64,000 nucleotides of DNA, taken from positions 310,001 to 374,000 of the forward strand of contig NZ_CP102275.1 in NCBI RefSeq assembly GCF_025149465.1. The letters are read 5' to 3'. The notes beneath the pieces are model-generated. The model was not told the origin of the DNA, searched no databases, and was given only the letters and a program-made list of their open reading frames with translations. Below, in pieces: positions 54,579 through 61,844 of the stretch; position 1 is the first letter of the stretch; each line of letters opens with the position of its first letter. Source of the DNA: Thomasclavelia spiroformis DSM 1552. Its GTDB lineage: Bacteria; Bacillota_I; Bacilli_A; Erysipelotrichales; Coprobacillaceae. Both the position numbers and the translations under genes were made by a program.

Positions 54579-55115
54579 ATGAAAAAAACTTACAAAAAAT
54601 ATATTGCTGGAGGATTAGCTATGGCTATTACAGCAACTACTTTAGGAACAGCAACACCAGTTTTTGCTCATGAAAATTCATCTGTAAGAGAAATTGTTCA
54701 AACACTAAATCTATCTGCAAGTGAATTAGCTGAATATGATAAAATTACTAATGCTTTTGTAGAGCAGTATGGGAAAGAAGGAATAACAGAAGTAGTAAAT
54801 CAATCATTAGACATATCAACTTCTCCAAAAGAGGAAAAAGGTGCTGTTAGCGTCACAGCAAAGGTATTACTTAAACTTCTTAAAGAAAAAGGAAGTGCAA
54901 TAATCAAAGCTATCAAAAAGATACCGGGAGTTGGTACTGCTATAGGTAACTTCTTAGAAAAACATATGGGGTCTTTGATTAACTTCCTTGAGAAAGTTAA
55001 TGGTGGTGCTGAAGCGGCACTTGTTCGTTTCTTTACAGAAATAATGGGATTAAAGCAAAGTACTGCTGAAATTTGGGCAGATGTAATTATGTCAGTACTG
55101 GGCATTTTCTTATAA
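54579..55115 (+). CDS. Secreted helical protein, possible bacteriocin/pore-forming peptide
   Basis: 178 residues, family not recognised. Clear signal peptide 1-30 (KKTYKKYIAGGLAMAI, ending PVFAHE). After a short polar segment the mature part is cationic and amphipathic: KVLLKLLKEKGSAIIKAIKK, IPGVGTAIGNFLEKHMG, then a hydrophobic tail ending MSVLGIFL. GxG turns between helices and no Cys recall membrane-active class II bacteriocins or small toxins, but it is longer than most. It is 28 bases behind the C59 amidase in the same transcript, with GGAGGA as RBS, and a strong terminator follows. Confidence 0.7.
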   Translation: MKKTYKKYIAGGLAMAITATTLGTATPVFAHENSSVREIVQTLNLSASELAEYDKITNAFVEQYGKEGITEVVNQSLDISTSPKEEKGAVSVTAKVLLKLLKEKGSAIIKAIKKIPGVGTAIGNFLEKHMGSLINFLEKVNGGAEAALVRFFTEIMGLKQSTAEIWADVIMSVLGIFL

Positions 55116-55169
55116 AAAATTCATCATTTTAACGATAACAATGTTACATTACTTTTTAGGTGTAACTCA

Positions 55170-55197
55170 GGGGAGTGGTTATTCACTCCCCATTTTT
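55170..55197 (+). terminator. Terminator of amidase-secreted protein operon
   Basis: GGGGAGTG (55170-55177) pairs with CACTCCCC (55184-55191), then ATTTTTG. Confidence 0.88.
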
Positions 55198-55324
55198 GTT
55201 ATCTTATAATTTCTAAGTTGCTATCCTTATGTAGTACAAACTCATACTGTGATATCCTTTTTGCTGATTTAACACAAATCAGATTTTATCCCTTTCTTCC
55301 TCTTGATTACCTACCACTGCAAAG

Positions 55325-55386
55325 AAAAAGCCCTGTCAAGAGCTTGCCACCATTGGTGGTGCTATGCACTCTTGATCGGGCTTTTT
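55325..55386. terminator. Long bidirectional terminator after XRE gene
   Basis: AAAAAGCCC (55325-55333) with GGGCTTTTT (55378-55386), TCAAGAG with CTCTTGA inside, and a CCACC/GGTGG tip. It ends the minus-strand XRE transcript. The 55201-55324 stretch before it has no supported gene. Confidence 0.8.
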
Positions 55387-55418
55387 GTTTACTGTATTTT
55401 CTCGTAAGAGGAAAAAGG

Positions 55419-56042
55419 TTATTCGTCCTCATCATCAAAATTACCCGTTACCCACGTTAATTTCGATAATAGTTCCATATCCTCTTTTGAGTTTGGGTTT
55501 ATCATTTTTACAACTTGATAAGGTGTTTTATACTTATGTCCCTCTATGCTTTCTCCAAACATATCCACGCTGTATAAATCATCATAGCGGTCTAGTAGTT
55601 TTTGGAATTTCAAATGCTGGATAAATTCTTTGATTGGGTAAAGGTCTGACGCTTCAATACTTGTTCCGTTGATGTAGTCGATAATGTATTCCCGTAACTT
55701 TTCTAACTCATATTCCAGCCATTCTTCTTCGCTGTCAAAGAAATTGTCATAATGTCCGTGCTTTAATTCTGCATTTAATCGTTCCTCTGCTCTTAAAAAC
55801 TTACAGACTTCTTTTTCGGACTGATTAACATACTTCCATTCTCCCGATAACAATTCATTGGGCGTTACGTCCAGCACTTCCATTATCTTTTCCAGCGTTT
55901 CATAAGCAGGATAGTTCAACCCTCTTTCAATCTTGGAAAGGCTCTGCATATTGATACCGATTTTGTCCGCAAGCTCCTGTTGTTTCATTCCCCTAAATTT
56001 TCTTATGGTCTGTATATTATTTCCTAAATGGCTTATTTTCAT
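55419..56042 (-). CDS. XRE family transcriptional regulator
   Basis: 207 residues. N-terminal lambda-repressor-type HTH (~5-60; IRKFRGMKQQELADKIGINMQ, SLSKIERGLNYPAYETLEKI), then an acidic helical C-terminus that ends in DDEDE. GGAGGG followed by seven bases selects the ATG at 56042 over one at 56057. It faces away from the oriT-relaxase-xis-int block, the usual position of an ICE/IME repressor that controls excision. Confidence 0.87.
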   Translation of the reverse strand: MKISHLGNNIQTIRKFRGMKQQELADKIGINMQSLSKIERGLNYPAYETLEKIMEVLDVTPNELLSGEWKYVNQSEKEVCKFLRAEERLNAELKHGHYDNFFDSEEEWLEYELEKLREYIIDYINGTSIEASDLYPIKEFIQHLKFQKLLDRYDDLYSVDMFGESIEGHKYKTPYQVVKMINPNSKEDMELLSKLTWVTGNFDDEDE

Positions 56043-56279
56043 TGCATAACCCTCCATATCTTGTTATATCTTCACTTTTATAAGTCTATCATGCTTAATA
56101 TGATTTGTAAAGGCAAAAAAAGATATTGACAAATAAGCATATAGGAATTACTATGTTCTTGTAATTGAATAAGCACAATAGAATGAAATACAAAAACATT
56201 CAAAAAGAAATACCTATCTGATTAAACCCGTAGATATGAATATCGGTTGAAATGGAACTTGTTTAAAAAGGGTAAAACA

Positions 56280-56425
56280 GGACTTGCCGACAGAGCATTG
56301 CAGGACTGCTGGCGTGCGTCAGCAACAACGCCATGACGGCTTGCCGTCAAAGGACGGAAATGCTTTGTCGGCTGGCGAGCCTGCGAGCCTTGTCTGTGCC
56401 CCCGTTATCTAACAGGGGGGTACTA
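56280..56425 (+). other. Candidate origin of transfer (oriT)
   Basis: The 56058-56566 gap is GC-rich and full of dyads. A 14-bp inverted repeat (56286-56299 with 56359-56372), smaller hairpins such as GACGGC-TT-GCCGTC, and at 56399-56420 a C-run, TTATCTAACA and GGGGGG. CTAACAGGGGGGT is the nick-region sequence known from Tn916/ICEBs1-type origins. It lies directly ahead of the relaxase gene, as in Tn916. Confidence 0.72.
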
Positions 56426-56566
56426 TTTCACAAAAGACAAGTCAAAAACCATACAGCCCCAAAGCTGTAAGGAGTAATAAGAAGTTTTAAGAAGATAGTA
56501 ACTTCACATTCTTTTGAATAGTGGTTTACAGGTATTTCAAGGCTATTGTGGGATTGGAGGAATACA

Positions 56567-57709
56567 ATGAACAATTTAGAATTTGCACTTGAAATGAAGA
56601 ACAAACGTCTTGCCAGCGGTCTTTCACAAGGAGAACTTGCAAGTCTTACCCATGTATCAAGATATAGTATCAACCGTTTTGAGAACGGAAAAGCCAACGC
56701 CAGCAAGGAAACACAAAATATTATCCTGCGTTGTCTGAATTACTATATCTGCGATAAGCCTTTTTATCTGCTCGTTGATTATCTGTCTGTCCGTTTTCCA
56801 ACGACTGACGCATTGGAAATTATCCGAAAGGTGCTTGGCATGAAAGCAGATTATTTTATCCATTATGACTATGGGTATTATGGCTATAAAGAGCATTATG
56901 CTTATGGGGAAATCAAGGTTATGGCTTCTGATGATGAACACATGGGCGTATTCTTGGAATTAAAAGGAGCAGGCTCACGCAACATGGAATATGTCTTACA
57001 GGCACAGAATAGAGATTGGTATTCATTTTTAAACCGCTGTCTTGACTGTGGCGGTGTTATCCGACGTTTTGACTTGGCAATCAATGATATGTGCGGTCTG
57101 CTGGATATTCCCGTTTTGTCTGAAAAATACAAAAATGGCGGTGCGGATTGTCGCTGTAAAAACTATGAAAATGTACAAGGTGGAAAATTAAGCGGAAAAA
57201 ACCGTAATTTAGCAAGCACCCTTTATATCGGCTCAAAGGCAAGCACAAAATCTTTCTGCCTGTATGAAAAACAAAAGGAACAGGCAACTAAAAAGAAACA
57301 TACCGATATTATCAACCGTTTTGAAATTCGTCTGCGTGATAAAAAGGCAGTACAGGCGGTTGAGGAACTGTTATTGACGTATAACCCTCATGGGCTGGTG
57401 TTTTACCTTATTACTGATTTTGTGCAATTTCCTGACTATCCGTTGTGGGAGATATTCATTTCCCATGACAGTTTACCTTTTGAAATGAACCCCGTACCTG
57501 TCAATATGGAACGCACTCTGCAATGGCTGGAAAGACAGGTCATGCCGTCAATCGTGATGATAGAGGAAATCGACAGGCTGACAGGCTCAAACTACATGAA
57601 AATGATTGATAAATGTACCCACCTTTCCGAAAAACAGGAAATGCTTGTAGAACAGATGTGTACGGATATAGCAGATGTAATCGAAAGTGAGGGGGTGTTT
57701 TATGAGTAA
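56567..57709 (+). CDS. MobT/Rep-trans relaxase (Tn916 Orf20-like) with N-terminal HTH
   Basis: 380 residues. N-terminal XRE-type HTH (~5-60; [20 protein letters not shown]), then the replication-initiation-factor domain (PF02486 type; [40 protein letters not shown] with the catalytic Tyr region). Proteins of this type nick oriT and also start rolling-circle replication of the excised element. GGAGG at 56556-56560 fixes the start at 56567. xis begins 8 bases before its stop, so translation is coupled. Confidence 0.9.
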   Translation: MNNLEFALEMKNKRLASGLSQGELASLTHVSRYSINRFENGKANASKETQNIILRCLNYYICDKPFYLLVDYLSVRFPTTDALEIIRKVLGMKADYFIHYDYGYYGYKEHYAYGEIKVMASDDEHMGVFLELKGAGSRNMEYVLQAQNRDWYSFLNRCLDCGGVIRRFDLAINDMCGLLDIPVLSEKYKNGGADCRCKNYENVQGGKLSGKNRNLASTLYIGSKASTKSFCLYEKQKEQATKKKHTDIINRFEIRLRDKKAVQAVEELLLTYNPHGLVFYLITDFVQFPDYPLWEIFISHDSLPFEMNPVPVNMERTLQWLERQVMPSIVMIEEIDRLTGSNYMKMIDKCTHLSEKQEMLVEQMCTDIADVIESEGVFYE

Positions 57710-57908
57710 TGCACAGGATATTCCCGTATGGGAAAAATATACCCTTACCATTGAAGAAGCGTCAAAGTATTTCCGTATTGGAGAAAACAAATTAAGACGA
57801 TTGGCAGAGGAAAACAAGGACGCTGGCTGGCTCATTATGAATGGCAACCGCATACAGATTAAACGCCGACAGTTTGAACAGGTTATTGATAAATTGGACG
57901 CAATCTAA
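57702..57908 (+). CDS. xis: Tn916-type excisionase
   Basis: 68 residues (Tn916 Xis has 67). The winged-helix DNA-binding segment [18 protein letters not shown] and [18 protein letters not shown] is nearly the Tn916 sequence as I recall it. It bends the ends and turns Int towards excision. GAGGGGGTG sets the start at 57702. A hairpin separates it from int. Confidence 0.92.
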   Translation: MSNAQDIPVWEKYTLTIEEASKYFRIGENKLRRLAEENKDAGWLIMNGNRIQIKRRQFEQVIDKLDAI

Positions 57909-57915
57909 TGCAAAT

Positions 57916-57959
57916 GAGCCTTGTATGTGTTATGATGAACACAAGTCATATCAAGGCTC
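57916..57959 (+). promoter_or_regulatory. Hairpin between xis and int
   Basis: GAGCCTTG (57916-57923) pairs with CAAGGCTC (57952-57959), inner TGTGTT/AACACA stem, then TTTCC. It may attenuate int; part of it recurs inverted at 50581-50595. Confidence 0.55.
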
Positions 57960-57986
57960 TTTCCAACAAGGAAAGGAGCAGACACC

Positions 57987-59180
57987 ATGAGAGAAAAAAG
58001 ACGGGATAACAAAGGTCGTATCCTGCATACTGGAGAGAGCCAACGAACAGACGGGAAATACTTATATAAATATGTAGACGCATTTGGAAACACAAAATAT
58101 GTGTATGCTTGGAGATTGACACCCACAGACCCGACACCAAAGGGAAAACGGGAAAAACTCTCACTTCGAGAACTGGAACAACAGATAAGACGGGATATTG
58201 AGGACGGTATCGACAGCACAGGCAAGAAAATGACGCTTTGTCAACTCTATTCCAAACAGAACGCACAGAGGGCAAATGTGAAGAAAAGCACAATGAAACA
58301 ACGGGAACAACTCATGCGGTTATTGAAAGAGGACAAGTTAGGTGCTAGGAGCATTGATACGATAAAACCCTCTGACGCTAAAGAATGGGCGTTACGCATG
58401 AAAGACAAAGGCTTTTCCTACAATACCATTAACAACCATAAACGCTCGTTAAAAGCGTCATTCTATATCGCCATTCAAGACGATTGTGTAAGGAAAAACC
58501 CTTTTGATTTCAAGTTAAGTGAAGTCCTAGAAAATGATACCAAAGAGAAAGTCGCATTGACAGAGGAACAGGAACAAGCCTTACTCTCATTTATCAAGAC
58601 GGACAATGTGTATCACAAGCATTATGATGATGTGCTGATATTATTAAAAACAGGACTTCGTATCTCGGAACTGTGCGGACTGACAGTAGCCGATATTGAT
58701 TTCAAGAATGAAGTTGTGATTATCGACCACCAGTTACTAAAGAGCAAGGAACAGGGCTATTACATTGAAACGCCTAAAACAAAGAGCGGAATAAGGCAAG
58801 TGCCATTAAGCAGAGAAACAATACAGGCATTTCAACGGGTTATGAAGAAACGCCCAAAATCAGAACCATTTGTGATAGACGGACGGAGCAATTTCCTATT
58901 TGTCAATCATAAAGGCAAGCCCAAAGTTGCGATTGATTACAACGCCTTATTTGTCCGTATGGTAAAGAAATACAACAAGCACCATAAGGATAACCCCTTG
59001 CCACATATCACACCACATACGCTACGCCATACATTCTGCACAAGGCTGGCAAGCAAGAACATGAACCCGAAAGATTTACAGTATATCATGGGTCATTCAA
59101 ATATCAGTATCACAATGAACTGGTATGCTCATGCGTCCATAGATACCGCAAAATCAGAGGTTCAGCGTCTAATCGCATAA
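57987..59180 (+). CDS. int: Tn916-family tyrosine integrase
   Basis: 397 residues (Tn916 Int has 405). Arm-binding N-domain with Zn-like beta sheet (~1-70), SAM-like core-binding domain (~75-165), catalytic domain (~185-390). Catalytic residues: Arg in TGLRISELCG, Lys in the beta hairpin around PKTKSGIRQVP, HTLRHTF, GHSNI, and the nucleophile Tyr in MNWYAHAS. AAGGAAAGGAG-type site precedes it. It recombines the element ends into AT-rich targets with little sequence preference. Confidence 0.95.
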   Translation: MREKRRDNKGRILHTGESQRTDGKYLYKYVDAFGNTKYVYAWRLTPTDPTPKGKREKLSLRELEQQIRRDIEDGIDSTGKKMTLCQLYSKQNAQRANVKKSTMKQREQLMRLLKEDKLGARSIDTIKPSDAKEWALRMKDKGFSYNTINNHKRSLKASFYIAIQDDCVRKNPFDFKLSEVLENDTKEKVALTEEQEQALLSFIKTDNVYHKHYDDVLILLKTGLRISELCGLTVADIDFKNEVVIIDHQLLKSKEQGYYIETPKTKSGIRQVPLSRETIQAFQRVMKKRPKSEPFVIDGRSNFLFVNHKGKPKVAIDYNALFVRMVKKYNKHHKDNPLPHITPHTLRHTFCTRLASKNMNPKDLQYIMGHSNISITMNWYAHASIDTAKSEVQRLIA

Positions 59181-59186
59181 GAAGTA

Positions 59187-59260
59187 TTTACCACGATTTT
59201 AACCACGCTTGATAGCGAAAATATAAGAAGATAGACCTAGATATGTGAGGTTTACCACAA
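59187..59260 (+). other. Right-end integrase arm sites
   Basis: TTTACCACGA (59187-59196), TTTAACCACGC just after, and TTTACCACAA (59251-59260), matching the left-end sites. Confidence 0.65.
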
Positions 59261-59353
59261 AAGAAAAATGCCCGTAGAGCCGATAAAATAAGGCTTTGCG
59301 GACATTTGAGAAGATATAAAAAGATAGCCAAAAAGACATATATAATTTACTAA

Positions 59354-59414
59354 AATTAATTTTACAATTATTGGCTATATTATAAGTGTAGTCAAGATAA
59401 ATTATGTTTTTCAT
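59354..59414 (-). pseudogene. 5' fragment of small host gene split by the mobile element
   Basis: Encodes MKNIIYLDYTYNIANNCKIN, identical to the first 20 residues of the intact copy at 59560-59670; it then runs into element sequence, making a chimeric open frame to 59199. Upstream ~45 bases including AGAGAAAGGA are also conserved. Confidence 0.8.
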
Positions 59415-59485
59415 TCCTTTCTCTAAAAATATTATGGACTACAAACAATTTTCCTTTCCCTAATATTAAAAATTAAATTTTTAAT

Positions 59486-59519
59486 AAAAAATGATGTTAA
59501 CCCATAGACATCATTTTTT
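59486..59519. terminator. Hairpin between the tandem small genes
   Basis: AAAAAATGATGT (59486-59497) pairs with ACATCATTTTTT (59508-59519); A and T runs make it usable in both directions. Confidence 0.7.
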
Positions 59520-59559
59520 ATTTTCAAATAAATTGTATAATGTAAGATTATCGAAGGTT

Positions 59560-59670
59560 TTATAACACAATATACCATGATTTTATTGATTTTTTATAAT
59601 ATTTAAATGAATTAATTTTACAATTATTGGCTATATTATAAGTGTAGTCAAGATAAATTATGTTTTTCAT
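59560..59670 (-). CDS. Conserved 36-residue peptide, intact copy of tandem pair
   Basis: Start at 59670 after AGAGAAAGGA (59680-59671); the peptide ends SIKSWYIVL. No family recognised. Support is conservation of frame, RBS and ~45 upstream bases in two tandem copies 256 bp apart; the differences in the C-terminal half (Ser/Leu, Val/Met) are conservative substitutions. TGTAGTC before the start can pair with GACTACA in codons 8-10, enclosing RBS and start in both copies, so translation may be structure-controlled. It could instead be an RNA gene. Confidence 0.45.
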   Translation of the reverse strand: MKNIIYLDYTYNIANNCKINSFKYYKKSIKSWYIVL

Positions 59671-59722
59671 TCCTTTCTCTTAATATATTATAGACTACAA
59701 ACAGTTTCCCTTTCCCCGATAT

Positions 59723-59755
59723 GTAAAACTAGTAGCTAAATGCTACTAGTTTTAC
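59723..59755. terminator. Perfect 14-bp hairpin after second small gene copy
   Basis: 59723-59736 pairs with 59742-59755 with a TAAAT loop; its position matches the hairpin at 59486 relative to the first copy. Confidence 0.6.
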
Positions 59756-59825
59756 TTTTGTATAAAAAGTGTTATAATGTCTCATTGTAAAAAAAAAGAA
59801 AAGTAACTAGTTAGCAAATTGCTAA
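59751..59825 (+). promoter_or_regulatory. MATE promoter with MarR-like operator
   Basis: TTTACT (59751-59756), 16-bp spacer, TATAAT (59773-59778). Downstream, TTAGCAA-A-TTGCTAA (59811-59825) is a perfect 15-bp dyad of MarR operator style. AGTAACTAG also occurs twice in the leader. The regulator is not in the window. Confidence 0.5.
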
Positions 59826-59916
59826 AGATATAAGATTAAATAAGAAATTATAATATAATCTAGTAACTAGTCTATATTTTTATGTTTTGATAAATATACA
59901 AAAGAGGTGGAAATTT

Positions 59917-61275
59917 ATGAAAGAAAAAAAAGTCACTGACTTGGGAAAAGATAGTATAGGAGGATTACTTTTAAAATTAGCGTTACCGGCAATTTTAGCT
60001 CAAATAATAAATGTTTTATATAATATGATTGACAGGATGTATATAGGGCATATTCCTAAAGTTGGTTCGGATGCTCTAACCGGTGTAGGGGTAACAATGC
60101 CTGTAATTATGGCTATATCAGCTTTTGCGGCACTGGTATCAATGGGTGGAGCCCCAAGAGCTTCTATAATGATGGGAAAGAATGATAAAAGTGCTGCTGA
60201 AAAGATTTTAGGTAACTGTACTTTGATGCTTGTAATCATGGCCGCTATTTTAACATGTGTGTTTTTTATTTGGGGAGAAGATATTTTATTGGTTTTTGGC
60301 GCTAGTTCAAAAACAATAGGATATGCTCTTGAATATATGCGAATTTATTCATTGGGTACAATTTTTGTGCAATTGGCATTGGGTCTTAATGCGTTTATTA
60401 ATGCTCAAGGATATGCAAAAATGGGAATGTTTACAGTAGCTATTGGAGCTATATGTAATATTATTTTAGATCCAATTTTTATCTTTCAATTTTCAATGGG
60501 GGTTAAAGGAGCAGCATTGGCAACAATAATTTCACAAGGAATTTCATCTGTATGGGTGGTTTATTTTTTAATTAGTAAAAGAAGTACATTAAAAATTAAG
60601 TTAAAGAATTTAAAACCAGATCGAAAAGTAATTGTGCCTTGTTTAGCTTTAGGTCTTTCACCATTTATTATGCAATTTACTGAAAGTGTAATTTCTGTTT
60701 GTTTTAATACATCATTACTAAAATATGGTGGTGATATTGCAGTAGGATCAATGACAATTCTTACTAGTGTAATGCAATTTTCAATGTTACCTTTACAAGG
60801 GTTGACACAAGGATCACAACCAATTGTTAGTTATAATTTTGGTGCAAATAATATTGATAGAGTTAAAAAAACATTTAGACTTTTATTAAAATGTGCTTTA
60901 ACATACTCAATGTTATTGTGGGCGGTAGCTGTTTTTTTACCTGATGTATTTATTTATATTTTTACTAATGATAGTAATTTAGTTGAACATACACGCTGGG
61001 CAATGAGAGTATATATGGCAGCTTCAGGTATTTTTGGAATTCAAATTGCTTGTCAACAAACTTTTATTGCGATAGGAAATGCTAAAACATCTGTATTTCT
61101 TGCGGTGTTACGAAAAATTATTTTATTGATTCCATTAATCTTTATCTTACCATTATTTATTTCTAATCAAACATTTGCAGTTTTCTTAGCTGAACCGATT
61201 GCTGATACATGTGCAGTAATAATAACAGCATCATTGTTTTATCGAACATATAAACATTTGGATAAACAAAAATAG
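59917..61275 (+). CDS. MATE family multidrug exporter
   Basis: 452 residues with twelve membrane helices in two halves. The start SIGGLLLKLALPAILAQIIN and NVLYNMIDRMYIG are typical of NorM/MepA-like MATE carriers, which export cationic drugs using Na+ or H+. The second half begins around residue 235 (LGLSPFIMQFTESV). GAGGTGG sets the start at 59917; the longer frame has no site. The leader has a MarR-like dyad, as is common for mepA-like exporters. Confidence 0.92.
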   Translation: MKEKKVTDLGKDSIGGLLLKLALPAILAQIINVLYNMIDRMYIGHIPKVGSDALTGVGVTMPVIMAISAFAALVSMGGAPRASIMMGKNDKSAAEKILGNCTLMLVIMAAILTCVFFIWGEDILLVFGASSKTIGYALEYMRIYSLGTIFVQLALGLNAFINAQGYAKMGMFTVAIGAICNIILDPIFIFQFSMGVKGAALATIISQGISSVWVVYFLISKRSTLKIKLKNLKPDRKVIVPCLALGLSPFIMQFTESVISVCFNTSLLKYGGDIAVGSMTILTSVMQFSMLPLQGLTQGSQPIVSYNFGANNIDRVKKTFRLLLKCALTYSMLLWAVAVFLPDVFIYIFTNDSNLVEHTRWAMRVYMAASGIFGIQIACQQTFIAIGNAKTSVFLAVLRKIILLIPLIFILPLFISNQTFAVFLAEPIADTCAVIITASLFYRTYKHLDKQK

Positions 61276-61298
61276 AAAAGACTCGAACGGAGTCTTTT
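61276..61298. terminator. Terminator between MATE and bioY
   Basis: AAAAGACTC (61276-61284) pairs with GAGTCTTTT (61290-61298); T-rich on both strands. Confidence 0.8.
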
Positions 61299-61811
61299 TT
61301 ATATCTTGATTTTGTTTGATAGAATTAATGTTATAGCTATTTTAAAAATATCACCAGGGATAAAAGGGATTACACACATAGATAGTGCTAGTACAAATGA
61401 ATTATTTGTAATAAAAATAAACCATAATGTTCCGATTAAATAACAGACAATAGTACCAATAATCATAGCAAGTATTTTAAAAAATAGTGTTTTATTCTTA
61501 TTTATAATTAAACTAGTAATTGACACCATAATTGGAAAGCTAAAAATGTAACCACCTGTAGGACCTAAAAGAACACCGATTCCACCTTTAAAACCAGTAA
61601 ATACTGGCAAACCAATAATTCCCATGAATAAATAAACAACCGTACTTATAAAAGCTAATTTAGGTTTTAAATAACATGAAATTAGATATATTCCTAATGT
61701 TTGTAAAGTTATTGGAACTAGACTAGGTAAATCGATTTTAATTTGTGCTAAGATTGCAATAATGCATGCAAACATTGAACAATAAATCATATTTTTAACT
61801 CTAGGATTCAA
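61299..61811 (-). CDS. bioY: Biotin transporter S component BioY
   Basis: 170 residues, six membrane helices. SLVPITLQTLGIYL, GLPVFTGFKGGIGVLLGPTGGY and CVIPFIPGDIFK are BioY signatures, the biotin-binding loop being GPTGGYI. It is the substrate-binding subunit of an ECF transporter; the shared EcfAAT module must be elsewhere. The start is TTG at 61811, five bases after GAGGTGA. It lies 33 bases behind the patatin gene on the same strand and may be co-transcribed. Confidence 0.92.
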   Translation of the reverse strand: MNPRVKNMIYCSMFACIIAILAQIKIDLPSLVPITLQTLGIYLISCYLKPKLAFISTVVYLFMGIIGLPVFTGFKGGIGVLLGPTGGYIFSFPIMVSITSLIINKNKTLFFKILAMIIGTIVCYLIGTLWFIFITNNSFVLALSMCVIPFIPGDIFKIAITLILSNKIKI

Positions 61812-61844
61812 ACCATCACCTCAGTTCTACTATAACAAAATGAT

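Larger units (their letters stand above)
50479..59353. mobile_element. Integrative mobilizable element with Tn916-type ends and MerR-regulon cargo
   Basis: Flank matching to the neighbouring uninterrupted copy stops at 50478 on the left and resumes at 59354 on the right, giving ~8,875 bp with 2-bp overlap. Inside: Tn916-like int and xis at the right end, MobT/Orf20-like relaxase and oriT, XRE regulator, Orf7/Orf8-like proteins at the left, and cargo. TTTACCAC arm sites occur at both ends. No FtsK-like coupling protein or secretion genes are present, so transfer would need a helper ICE. Base composition of the backbone is GC-richer than the host. Confidence 0.88.

Noticed and set aside
55218..55460. 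An 80-codon plus-strand frame next to the XRE gene
   Set aside because: No ribosome-binding site, it overlaps the terminator hairpin and the XRE coding end, and the composition is not protein-like.
59199..59414. 71-codon minus-strand frame as a gene of the mobile element
   Set aside because: It is a chimera: the first 20 codons are host gene, the rest is the element's non-coding right end.
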